Assembly: GCA_964035545.1 (NCBI GenBank)
Contig: CAXIUT010000274.1
Coordinates: 1 to 31,329 of the forward strand
Reading direction: 5' to 3'
DNA: 31,329 nt
Source: Bugula neritina
Taxonomy: Eukaryota > Bryozoa > Gymnolaemata > Cheilostomatida > Bugulidae
Under the pieces are notes generated by a model that saw only the letters and a list, made by a program, of their open reading frames with translations, had not been told where the DNA came from and searched no databases. The position numbers were made by a program, and so were the translations under genes. Each line of letters opens with the position of its first letter. Within the stretch, counting starts at the first letter, position 1. Positions 20,653 to 31,242 of the stretch are shown in pieces.

Positions 20653-23264
20653 ATGAACCCCTTCAGACATTCGCATTGTTTCAGCAAATGCCAACTAGAA
20701 CTCATCATTGACACCTACCTCAGCCAAGGACCCTACTACAACATCCTCCTCAAAGCCCTACAACTCAACATGCAAAAATATTAACAACTTTCTGATCCTC
20801 ATCGCAATGATAAACCTCACCCCATCCGCATCTACGCCAGAGACCATCAATGCAACAAAAATATAGTTGATTAAGATATCTAAATGTTAAATTCTTAAAC
20901 AAAAAAAGATACAAAAACTACCCATTCATCATCCAGTCTTAAATATTACTATCTCTATCCTCTAGAATATGTGATATAAATATTAGAAAGCGCACAGTTC
21001 TACAGTCTCCTACCCAGAGATATCATTATTAATCAAGTACTGACAGGCACTAACTTACAAATCATCATAGAAACATTAACTATCGTCAGTGAAGATATGT
21101 GCAAAAAGATAAGAATGACAATTGCAGGAAAAGAACTAGTCAACCCTTCAACTCATCAAGATAAAATCATTTAAGAGGCAAAAGAAATTAAATATCAATA
21201 ACCTCGTTTCAGTAAATAAATCAACTAGAAAAGTTTTGTAGATATCGAAGTTGATTAAGATGAAGATTAAGATTAAGATGAAGAAAGTAGAATAGATATT
21301 GAGCAATCAAGTAGGTTTATAAAAAAGTAAATATCAGGAACAAATAGATATATTAATATTGATAGGTAAATAGATTAAAAATCATGTAGGTTTTGTCAAG
21401 GATATCTCATCTATTTATATTAAACCATCGGATAAAACCCTCTAGACTAAGATATTAATCGTTTATCACCATAAACTATGAGATGTTTAGGTCTAATATC
21501 AAAAGCTGTAGCCTATTTTACCCTATATCTAACATAAACTAACAAAACACATGTCCCCAACGATATCAATATCATCAATAGAGTTCTCAATTCGCTAGGT
21601 TTAGTTATTACTGAATAGATATTCGCATCAGAACTAAATCCTAAAGTTATCCGGCCTCCAAAAGTTTCACTTAAAAAGCCTTCTAACTTGATATAGTAAT
21701 TATAGCCTTATTTCAAAAGTATAGAAAAGAAGAAGAATAATAGTTAATATTATGAGATATCTTAATTATTAAGAATGATCATTTATTCTCCAACATGCTA
21801 AGAAGTGAAATAGCAGTTAAGAATAAGTAGAATATAAACTTTTTAGAAATAAACTATCAGTAAAAATTATGATCATTAAGAAAAAGCACAACAACTTTTG
21901 AAAAAATAATTAAAAGATATGAAATAATACTAAAAATAAAGACTTATCATAGCTTCAAATACAGTAAATAATAAACAAATCTATCGACAACTAGGATTTC
22001 CAGAATAAGTAATTCCCAATCAACAACAAACTAAACCTAATAACTACAATGCTATGAATTCATCTAAACTCAATAATTCTTCTAAATTGTATGAAAGAAA
22101 TCAAAGTAATTATCAACGTTTAAGTCCTAGAAACAATAAAAAATAGAATAACTTTTTAGCTATGGAAATGTCTAATTCTTTTATGAAAAATTCAATTGAT
22201 GAAAAAAAAATGAAGAAAAAAGGTAATAAAAATAAAAATACTAATTAAAGAAAAAATACATCAAAAAAATAAGATAATATTTTCTCATAATTTCAAAATT
22301 CAGGTTTATTTGCAGTAAGCAATGCCATAAAAAACAATCTTATCAAAAGAGCATAAAGCCAAAACACACTAACTACTTCAGTTGACATCACTTAAAATCC
22401 ACAAAAATACTATTCCGATCAAATAGATGAATAAAATTAGTTACCTGATCATCAATTTAGAAAAATCCTTTACAATTCTTATTCAAAGAAGTATAACATG
22501 AATTCAAAAGCTGATAATAATTTTGCTGGAACTTCAAATAACGTCAATCCTCAAGCAATTCTATCTTCAAGTATGAAGCTACAAACTAAGAAAAGCAATG
22601 GATATACTAATAGTTCTTTATCTCATTTTATTGGCAGAAAACAAGAACAAGAACAAATGGATTGCATCTAAAGAAAATAAAAATAATTATTCAATAAACA
22701 ACTTCTCAATGGCTAGTTCATCAAAAGTATAACATATTATATTTAGATGAAGTATATCAAGAAATAAATAAAGGAGCAGCATAGATATTTACAGATTATA
22801 CCAGTACTATGAGTCTAATGGACAGTTTAAGACTATTCAAAAGCGGAGGTATGATTTTGATTAATATAGGACCAATATATACATAATATAACACTAAAAC
22901 ACAATTATCTACTCCTAATTCAATAAAACCAAAATAAAAAATAATATACTAAAATAGTAAAAAGTATAATCATACTGGTATAATCAGAAATTAAAAATAC
23001 AACAAATCCATTAAAACTGAACTCATCAATCACAGACAATAGTTTTTACAAATCTACTAAAAATAAAATTAGAGCAAATCAAGATTACTAAGAGGACATA
23101 AAAAAGATAAAAGCAGCTAAAATAAACCTAATAATAAAAATTATAAATAACTATATTAAATATAACTACAAAAAGCCATCAACAATAGAAAAAGTTTATA
23201 AATGGAATAAAATTAATCAACATAATGGAGTCAAAATGATTTCTATTAAAGTTTATGTCAGTGA
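20653..23264 (+). CDS. large Ser/Asn-rich orphan protein
   Basis: 863 residues with one 20-nt intron (22727-22746). The first 220 residues are mixed alpha-helical (CQLELIIDTYLSQGPYYNILL, YYYLYPLEYVIEILE, LPRDIIINQVLTGTNLQ). An acidic run DEDEDEDEDEE follows (about 21237-21280), written as GAT alternating with TAA or GAA. A second helical block (NRLSPETMRCLGLISKAV, NIINRVLNSLGLVI) precedes a long disordered Asn/Ser/Lys-rich region. I recognise no family. C-ending codons are common in the first third and T-ending ones later. It shares a 121-nt spacer with the divergent FAB1 start. It may be two functional units, but the frame is continuous. Confidence 0.65.
22727..22746 (+). other. 20-nt intron, Ser/Asn-rich orphan
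   Basis: gtataacatattatatttag. Phase 1. It bypasses a downstream in-frame TGA and gives a C-terminal extension ending in TGA-T at 23262. A at -6. Confidence 0.75.
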
Positions 23265-23335
23265 TAATATTAATATCATAGCTTATTAACATATCATATT
23301 GTATTTGTTATTTATATTAAATTAACTTGATATCT

Positions 23336-24043
23336 ATGTTTGAAGGACTACTTTCCAGCAGTATCAAAAATATCAGAGAACTCGATGAGATTAACAAACA
23401 CGATCGATTCTATCTTCGCTACTATCTCACAGTCAAAAGAGCACGAGCCCTAAATTAAAAAATATATGGAGACAAAAAAGATAAATCAGGATAATAACTA
23501 AAAACAGCACATCCTCTCAGAATCGCTTGCCTTACAGAATAAATAAAAAATCAAAAAATATCAGATTACCACATGACCTGGCTACTAGGGCTGCTTCATG
23601 ACTCGAAATAAGATAATTTACTCACCTACACAGAACAAATCGATGAAGTTCTTATGGATTTAAGACCAGAATAAAAATAAAAGTTGATGAATTATATCGA
23701 TCAACTCACTTCAGAATAATGGAAGTCAAAAGGATAAAAGAAAGCTGATCAAATACAAAAGATGGAAATATTGGAATTGATTCCCAGTTGGATTAGAGTT
23801 TTTGATAAGTATGATAATTGTCGTCGTTTTAGAAAGAATCCAGTAGGAAATTCTAAAAAGAAAATCGATGGATATTTATCAGTTGCCTATCTTTGCTACA
23901 AAAGAGCATGTTAACGATATGAGTAAATATAGAAGAATTTACAACATTATATTCATTAGTTTTATCATGATATTTTGAAAGATATCGGAGGATTACCTAA
24001 AATCAAGGCTACAGCCTAGGCTTACATTGAATAGAATAAGTGA
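23336..24043 (+). CDS. HD-domain protein, RelA/SpoT-hydrolase (MESH1)-like
   Basis: 235 residues, intronless. The order of motifs follows the HD hydrolase half of RelA/SpoT homologs and metazoan MESH1: HPLRIACLTEE (His59), LLGLLHDSKEDN (His88-Asp89, Glu92-Asp93, Asn94), a helix YTEQIDEVL, and IPSWIRVFDKYDNCRRF (about 150-165), which parallels RVILIKLADRLHN of the family. Those enzymes remove pyrophosphate from (p)ppGpp, and MESH1 also acts on NADPH. There is no synthetase or TGS domain. The N-terminal helix is longer than in MESH1. Metal-ligand spacing supports an active HD enzyme, but the substrate is inferred. The codon style changes from C-ending to T-ending near 23680. Confidence 0.6.
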
Positions 24044-24115
24044 TTGTAGTTAGTCGTATTATTATAAAAAAATAATGATATTAAAAATAATTATTTACTA
24101 TTATAAATTATTTAA

Positions 24116-25270
24116 TCATGAAACTTTGAACACTTCATATTCTTTAACTAAAAAACTGCTATTATTTGAGCCTGTGAATAATTAATAGCAATCTTATTTT
24201 TAAAATTTATAATTACGATAGAATAAAAAGATATTACCTGAAGGTTATTGATGGCATTTATCAGCAATAAATAAATCTCCATGACCAAAGGAAGGACCAT
24301 ACCTTGACGAATTATATATAATACAATTTGATTGAATACATGGTATTTTTTATTTCATATCTAATTGCAAAGTAAATGCCTTTTTCGCTTAATCACAAAC
24401 CATATTGTCTTTTTTAGCTTCGTTCCAAGCATACTATGTAAATCCACCGATAGTTTTTCCTTTCTGAGTTCTTATTAGTGTAAGAGTATTAGTAAAATGT
24501 CCACATTTTTCATGGAAAGCTTGAGCTTTAAATCCATTTTAAGATGCTCTAAAAAGCAATTATATTTTATTTGGATAATTAAGAGTTTTTAACAAAAAAT
24601 CTACCTTTTATTCATTTAAAGATTTTAGAATAGTTGAATCTATTTATAATTTTTTATTTTTATTAGAAAAAGGCTTATTTATTTTTTAAATATTATGTTC
24701 TTTTTAAATCTATGCAAAAAATTCAAATAATCTCTTTTTTAAGAATAGCATTTTATCAAATAAAGCTTATAAATCTTTTTAATAATTTTATAACAACTTC
24801 GATGCATTTTATTTTGCTTTTTAGTTATACTTTTGTAAAGAAGTATAAAGTTAATTAACCTATTTTCCTCTAATATATTCTTTATTCTCTTTTTTATAAA
24901 CTTCTTGAATAAATTGTTACTATTCTCTCCCGAAGGCATATTTTCTGATGAATAATTGTCCTTTTTCTTAGAACTATTTCATCATATGATTTTCCATCTG
25001 AGATGCACTAAGAACAAATTATTTTAAATGATCAACCTTCTGATTAAAATGTTGAGTTAGAGATTTGAATTTTTTAGATGAACAGTCTACATGAACCTCA
25101 CAATATTTACAATCATCCTCATCACACATCAAAGATGGACTTTTACATGATATATTGGCACATATCCTGGAGATTTTGTTGCTTCCAGAACAGTAGAGGT
25201 CGCAGTACCCTACTTTGTATTGGCTAAGAAAGGCCTCAACCTAGGCATCTGTATGACATTATGTCCTCAT
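24116..25270 (-). CDS. TLDc-domain protein with N-terminal Cys-rich finger
   Basis: 384 residues, intronless. Residues 1-60 contain spaced Cys/His (CHT, YCDLYCSG, ICANISC, LMCDEDDCKYCEVHVDC) suggesting a B-box-like zinc finger, followed by a coiled coil (about 65-215). Residues 235-384 are a TLDc domain: FRASENGFKAQAFHEKC, TLTLIRTQKGKTIGGFT, CIIYNSSRYGPSFGHGDLFI, and the final SFLVKEYEVFKV. TLDc proteins are linked to oxidative-stress resistance and V-ATPase regulation in other eukaryotes. The finger-coil-TLDc layout is common in ciliates and its function is not known. It converges with the HD gene, 72 nt apart. Confidence 0.88.
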
Positions 25271-25834
25271 TGTAATTTTATATCACAAAAAGTATCAAGT
25301 ATAAATAAATTATCATTTATAAGAGGAAGAAAAAAAAACAAAATGAGATAGATGCTTATTTCTTCATCCAAAAACATTATTAATCAGAATATATCATTTA
25401 TTTATTGTTTAAAATAACTATTCTAACAATATCATCTCAAGTAATAATGGACGATGGAATTCATTTAAAAAGATAATATTTGATTAGATAGTTCAATTGA
25501 TATTAAATAATTGATTTATTTGTCAATATTTGTATAATTTATAAAATAAAAGATCATCAAGGTCATCAAATCATCAATTAGATTTTAATTCAAACAAATC
25601 CTTTGACAATAGTTATCTTAAATAACTTGATTTGGTTTAAAAATGTTGTCTTTAGTTTGGATATCCTTTGTTTTTTTTCTTTGACTTCTTTGAGTTTTTT
25701 GTGAGTGATATAAAAGAAATGAGTAGCTTATAAAAGAAATGTCTAATCAGAAACGATCAGAACATCAGTTGAAGTGTAATTCTTTGTTGTAATCATTTGA
25801 ACTTTAACAAAAATGGACTGAACAATGACTAACG
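25271..25834. promoter_or_regulatory. longest intergenic spacer, upstream of two divergent genes
   Basis: A 564-nt AT-rich region, the largest gene-free stretch on the chromosome. It separates the TLDc gene (-) from the acidic orphan (+) and should carry both promoters. It has T-runs and a repeated taaaagaaat (25711-25720, 25731-25740). Several short ATG ORFs lie near its right end (see the uORF entry). No tRNA or other RNA gene was recognised. Confidence 0.5.
25739..25828 (+). other. upstream ORF in frame with the next gene, ending in TGA-C
   Basis: A 29-codon ORF (starts MSNQKRSEHQ, ends ELEQKWTEQ) ends at TGA 25826-25828, six bases before the main ATG at 25835 and in the same frame. The base after the stop is C, whereas all 18 gene stops here are followed by T. 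Two other short uORFs start at 25813 (two codons) and 25825 (overlapping the main start). Whether these are translated is unknown. Confidence 0.35.
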
Positions 25835-26530
25835 ATGGAACACACATACGACTTTGACATTTTCAATCTTTAACAAGCAAATTCATTCTCCCCTAACGAT
25901 GACTACTTCCTTGACCTCGACTTCTTCTAGAAAGAAGAATCAACTCATCCAGCCAAAGAAGACCCTCCCAACCTCCAAAGGACCCTCACTGATCAATTCA
26001 ATGAGGAACCCTATGTTGAACCCTTCATGGCTTTTCCCCTTCCTCCCCAACCAGAATAAGAATTAGAAGACAACCCATTCAACAGATAAGAAATCAACCT
26101 CTTTCCTGAAGAACCTTCTCTATTCAGAGATTAAATTTCAAGCATTCCTTCAGTGAGCAAAGAGGAAGACAAAAAAGCTCCAGCCAAGAGCATAGCAACC
26201 AAAAATGTATGCTTCAACATCTGTCAAAAAACCATCAAAGTGATTCAAAAACAAACCTACTCAAAAAAACTTAATGACATTTGTGACTTCTACGGAGCCA
26301 ATGAAGAAGAATTCATTGACCATATCATCCACATAAAGAAAGAATTCACTGGTCCAAAAGCTCTTGCTAAATACGTATAAAGCGGAGCTATCTTTTCTCA
26401 AGTTTTCAGAGAGTTCATGAGATGGTTTCTAAAAGAGAAATATCTAAGACATTGTCTGCTTGGTGACATGAAGGACAAAGAGGCCTACATCAAATACAAA
26501 AACGAAGTGGTCCTTGTCATCCTTGAATGA
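25835..26530 (+). CDS. acidic orphan protein with conserved-looking C-terminal domain
   Basis: 231 residues, intronless. Residues 1-105 are acidic and rich in Pro, Phe and Glu (NDDYFLDLDFFEKEE, FMAFPLPPQPEEELED), resembling an activation-domain-like disordered region. From about 120 to the end it is well structured: VCFNICQKTIKVIQKQTY, FYGANEEEFIDHIIHI, GAIFSQVFREFMRWFLKEKY, RHCLLGDMKDKEAYIKYK. I do not recognise the family. It is the most GC-rich gene in the window, with nearly all third positions C where possible, suggesting high expression. Short uORFs precede it. It converges with the large coiled-coil gene, 47 nt away. Confidence 0.75.
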
Positions 26531-26577
26531 TCATAAATTATATTTAATTCTTATGCCTCAATATTGAACATTATTAA

Positions 26578-29500
26578 TCATTTTTGATAGTTGATAATGA
26601 TCAACTCAGACTTCAACTCTTGCATGATCGTATTCCACACATAATTGCCCATTTCAACCAATACTTCTGTTTCCTAATCATCATAGAAAAGCCATCTTTC
26701 TTAGGATTAAACTAACTAAGAATATTATATTATTTACTTCGTTTGCAAGCATTCGAGATAGCCTATCTTCTCGAATTTGCTCGATATAGGAGTCAGAAAT
26801 CTTAGCTGAACCAACCAAACTTTACTATTTATCAGCTAAAAGACCACAAACATAAGAACATTGCTCAGCTACTTTATCAACACTTTTCTTCAACTTTTAT
26901 TCAAGTTGATTTTCAGTCAAAGTTCTTGAAAAAGATGCACACTGCTTCCAAGGAAAAGGAGCTCCCCAAATACCATAAGGTCTTTCATGATCTAAAAATT
27001 CATTCATTGAATCAAAAAGAGCTCGATTGTGAATATGCAAAATAGTTTTAAGAAAGCCAACTCTTGCTTATTATTTATCAGCATCATCATAATATTGTTA
27101 GAATTAGAGAGTGGGAAGCAAACTTTGCTGGAACTTTTAAAATGCAGTCACTGGTACTATAAAAGTTGGAGCCTATTCTTCCTATTACTTGATTTAATAA
27201 TCCCCTTCATGCATATACCTCAACATTTATAAAGCACTTGGACCCATTGGATTACTCAAATTATTTAAAGCTGTTTTATGTGTACCTATATTATAAATAA
27301 ATTACGAAGCAAAAAGCTCATAAATCTTTTCAAATATTCTTTAATAACATTCAAATTAGTCTTAACTCCTTTCTTCTTTTTAGCCTGATTCTGTGCCCGA
27401 GTAACAAAACCATTTATTGATTTCATGATCTTGTTTTAAGAACATGGTTATTGATATAGTTCAATACATAAATCTAAGAAGATAAATTAGAAGATATCTT
27501 CCTTATCTTCAGCACAACAGTATTTTAGTTTTGTATCGAGATTATTAAAATCTTTATTGCTTCCAATTTATTTATTAATTATAGCAATTTATTCATCAGA
27601 ATATCCTTCTTCTTCCAAATCTCTTTATACCTCTTCATAACTAATATTATCACTTGAATCTTCACCACCGAAGTGCTAATGCTTCATCTTTAGCAATCTT
27701 TATTTAATAGCTTACATTTCTTAAGACCTTTGAAGAGATAATTCTTGACTACCTCCAAGAACTTCACTCATAGGTGATGGATGGATGTTCTACTCACTGT
27801 TTACATCTTATTAAAATTCATCGTCATAACCTTAAATATCTTCTCCTGATTTATTTGATCTTTATTTCCTTGATGGCTGTGAAATAGAAGGCTAAATACT
27901 TTCTTCTTAACTTTAACTTTAATTTTAGTTGCTTTATTGTTATTTCTTTGGAATTAAAGATTCTGCTTAAGTTGCTGCAGGTTTTCTCAAATAGGTTTAA
28001 CTCAAACACTTCATCATTTTTCCAGCTGCACTTTGCTATTAATACTTTCTAGAATGAATATTCTTATCTAAAATTCCTCTTGCTTATCGATATCCCTGCC
28101 AAATACTTTTCTTTACTTTAGATATTTCTTAAAGTTCCTTTTTAATCCATTTCAATATCCTCTATTTTTACTTTTAATACTACTTCGATGATAACTGATT
28201 AGACTATCTCTTCATCTCCAAAAATCCCAACTATTTTTATTTCTTATTTAACAAATTTTACTTCCTCTGCTTCAATGCAGTCGATATAGTTTCCAAATTC
28301 AACAGTTTAATATCTTAATTATCTTCAGTAGTATATTCTTATCTAAAAGAAGCAACATCTTAATCCTATTTTTCTTATTATTTGGCCAGAGATTCATGGT
28401 AGTACTCCTTATACAACTATTTTTATTTGTTAGAACTGTATTTACCAGTAAACTACTCATCTATTTCTTTGCTTTTACTATTTTGAACAGTTGCATCTGG
28501 AATCAAATCCCTCTGAAGATCATTTTTACTTCTCTACAAAAATGAATAAACCTAGTTCAAAACAGTCTGAGTATCAGCCTACTCACTTTTCATATTTTTC
28601 TTTATAAATTCAAGAAGATATCCCCACTTTTATATCTCCTGCTTTTTCAATTATTGTAACTTTATTCTTTCAAGTTGACTACTCAAACCTCCCCTTTCTA
28701 TTTATGATGACATAAATGGTCTCATCTTATCAACAGATATATTTGACTAAGACTATTTATTCGTATTCTAATTTTATTGAATAAATTTATTAGATACTGG
28801 CTATTATCTTTATTTCAATTTATTTTTCAATTAAGATTCAAACAAATTTTCCATTTCTTTTGATAAAACATCTCTGATGTTCTTTCTTTTTTATCTGTTT
28901 TCATTTTAAACTTCGCTTGGAAAACTTATATTCAATTCTTGTTATATCTACTCGACACCATCTCTCTTTTAAGACTGTTCACTAGCAGCCATCAACTGAA
29001 TATAAGTCTAAATCAACTGAGTTGTATCCTCTAGAACTTCAATATTGACAGCTTACTTCCTAGGCTACCCTCTTCTAGCTTTCTTTTAATAGAAGGCTAT
29101 TTCCTCAAGAAAATCAATTGAATGATCAGTCTGGATATGAATTCTTTCTCTCTTCTTTGAATAGTATGGGATTTAAGATTCTTCTATCTCGCTTCTAAGA
29201 ATCGAAGCAGTCATAGATTTTAAACTATTCAATTTGTCAACAATGACATTTTGTTGAGAAGAATCTCCTCGAATTTATTTATCTGATCTTGAAGTCAAGT
29301 TTTTCTTCTTAAGTTTTTTACGACTAGTAGAACTACTCATACTTTGTGGCACTTGTAATTGATATGGTGATTTGCCCTTACTGAAAGAAGTGCCCAATGA
29401 TCTTTTACTTAACTAACTATTCACTATCTTGTGAATTATATTCTTCAAACTATGATTGTAGTGACTCTTCTTATTACTTTTTACTTAAATAGCTGCAGAT

Positions 29501-29972
29501 TTACTTGCTCCCTCACATAAACTCTTCTTATACACTTCTCCTTAATATTTAGAATAACTTCTTTTTTTCTTAGTAGTCTAAACTTTCTTAAAAATCTGAG
29601 TCTGCATAAGTATTTTATGTTTATTTTTTTGACAAGTTTCAACATAACTAGGTCTACTTGTATTGATATCCATAGAATTTCTTTTAGACTTCCTTTTGTG
29701 TCGTATATCATCCATAGGTTGTAAATACTCAAGATCCTTATTGTATGTATTTCTGTCAGTATTAGAAGGATCAGGAGTTCGAGGGTATTGACAATTACAA
29801 ACAGTACTTTTAGGTTGGATATTATCAATATTGATTTTTTTATCTTTCACTCTAAATAATGAATCATATACTCTGGAGGCAATCCGTTACGACGACCATT
29901 GATATTAAACTAGATATTGATGTTTAAAGGATTATGTTAGTTAATCTGTTGATTGTACTTACTTTCACTCAT
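26578..29972 (-). CDS. large coiled-coil protein, possibly basal-body/centrosomal
   Basis: 1110 residues with three introns of 20, 20 and 22 nt. The N-terminus is basic and Ser-rich (NTSRPSYVETC, SRSDKEIRGDSS). The middle is a series of helical and coiled segments (LSKEMENLFES, KLKQRQEQ-like runs), with an IQ-like stretch KKSIWQGYREARGILDK. The C-terminal 250 residues look folded and conserved: NPMGPSALEMLRYMHEGDY, ERPYGIWGAPFPWKQC, SYIEQIREDRLSRML and EETEVLVEMGNYVWNTIM. The end resembles the DUF4378-like C-terminal helix pair of centrosome or microtubule proteins, with low certainty. Another open frame at 29481-29828 is a shadow. Its ATG is 153 nt from the stop of the thioredoxin gene. Confidence 0.72.
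26716..26737 (-). other. 22-nt intron, large coiled-coil gene (third)
   Basis: Coding strand starts gtaaataata and ends attcttag; phase 0. Splicing joins RMLANE to LVESEERWLFYDD and gives the conserved-looking C-terminus. Only this GT-AG pair restores the frame at plausible length. A is at -8, not -6. Confidence 0.85.
27286..27305 (-). other. 20-nt intron, large coiled-coil gene (second)
   Basis: Coding strand gtaatttatttataatatag. Phase 1. Joins RFMSFLL to RTHKTALNNLSN. A at -6. Confidence 0.85.
29852..29871 (-). other. 20-nt intron, large coiled-coil gene (first)
   Basis: Coding strand gtatatgattcattatttag. Phase 2. Removes an in-frame TGA and joins NGLPPE to VKDKKINIDN. A at -6. Confidence 0.88.
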
Positions 29973-30125
29973 GGCTGTTATATTATCATTATATCTCACT
30001 TTGTCAAATAACTCCAAATATTACACAAAATCACTTTGAATTTAAAAAACTAAAAAAATAACATGGAACAAAAAAGACAATAAGAAATAAAATTAAAGAA
30101 TGTTTTATGATATTGATATACAAGA

Positions 30126-31217
30126 TCAATGAAGAGCTTGCTGAAGATAACGACGATATGTTTGAGTTAATGGAGAACTATTACCTAGTTATTTGAAAAT
30201 TGAAAGCATTTCTTTGTTAGCTTTTTTATCTTACCAGTTTTTATTGGCTTTGATAATAGTCAAAAGGGTCTACAAACACTATTCTACCATCTAATTCTAT
30301 CGATAATACTGAGAAGCCTCATATTTTAAACTTAAATTATCTGGCTCTGCCTATAGTTTTTTCTTCCAAGTAACTACTTCGCTATTTTATTCTTTTTCTT
30401 TCTAAAAAATTTAACAGGTTCGACATAGATGCCCATATAACTATGCAAACTATGGTTTTTATATATAAAAGACCTAATTTTGTTTCAGTACCTCTACAAG
30501 AGCTTTCAGTTGAGCCATCTTTCCAGACTACGAATAAGAACAAGCAAGAAATATATCCCCCACTAACTTGTACTCCTGAGGCACCTTTGAGTATTTTATG
30601 CCTACTAGCACCTTCTAAGCACCTTAATAGTCTTTATCATTGAGTAATATTTTTGCTTGTTATAAAGCTTGACCCACCTACTCTCGTTCTTTATCTCCTT
30701 GCGAAGCTTTTCCTGCGCTTTAAAGAAATTTATCAAGGTTTTAATTTGAGATTTACCCACTAAATGCATCTATTGCCTTTCCACCATAAACCATAAAAAC
30801 AGTTGGAACTGCTTTTATTTGAAAGGCTTGAGCTATTTTTCCAAACTTATCGATATTAATTTTTAAAAGTTTAAGTTTTCCTTGAGAATTTTTAACTTTT
30901 TGTTCAAGCATTGGTGTCAACTTTTTACAAGGAGCGCACCAATCAGCATAAAAATCGATTAATAGTGTTTATTTAGTGGTAGAAATGATCTCCTGCCAAT
31001 CTTAGTATCTTTCTAACTCCATTATTTATTCAATATTTTTTGCATAAAATTACTTGGCTTCTTGTTTTATTCGATTCAATTCCTCTTCAGTTGGTGTCTT
31101 CTTATGCTAGCTAAACGAGGCAAGATATGGTTTGAGCAAAGATGAAGTATTAATCCATTTTGTATTATTTTTGACGATATTGGGTAGCAATCTAGTGAAT
31201 CTTCTGATATTGAACAT
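30126..31217 (-). CDS. mitochondrial YbbN/CnoX-like thioredoxin with TPR-like tail
   Basis: 363 residues, intronless. Residues 1-20 (MFNIRRFTRLLPNIVKN start) are Arg-rich and amphipathic with no acidic residue, a typical mitochondrial presequence. Residues 75-185 are a thioredoxin fold with ETLLIDFYADWCAPCKKL (WCAPC 93-97) and cis-Pro loop AVPTVFMVYGG (Pro138). The rest matches the C-terminal TPR-like region of bacterial YbbN/CnoX: DKDYEGAEKVL, EPDNLSLKYEASQYY, IIKANKNWEDKKANKEML, SIFKELGNSSPLTQTYRRYL. That family acts as a holdase and redox partner of chaperones. The TGA coincides with the family end. Only 25 nt lie between the ATG and the telomere. Confidence 0.9.
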
Positions 31218-31242
31218 CACAATTAAATAAATATAAAGAAAA
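31218..31242 (-). promoter_or_regulatory. 25-nt subtelomeric leader of the thioredoxin gene
   Basis: The whole non-telomeric sequence upstream of the last gene, composed of A/T-rich bases (coding strand tttctttatatttatttaat followed by tgtg before the ATG). Promoter, 5' UTR and transcription start must fit here or in the telomere itself. Confidence 0.7.

Noticed and set aside
25271-25834. Possible hidden RNA gene in the longest spacer
   Set aside because: No cloverleaf, snRNA-like box or strong hairpin could be recognised by eye; only AT-rich sequence and short ORFs.
29481-29828. Alternative minus-strand ORF of 115 codons
   Set aside because: It is another frame of the large coiled-coil gene; the spliced frame runs from ATG 29972 to TGA-T 26578 with a total divisible by three.
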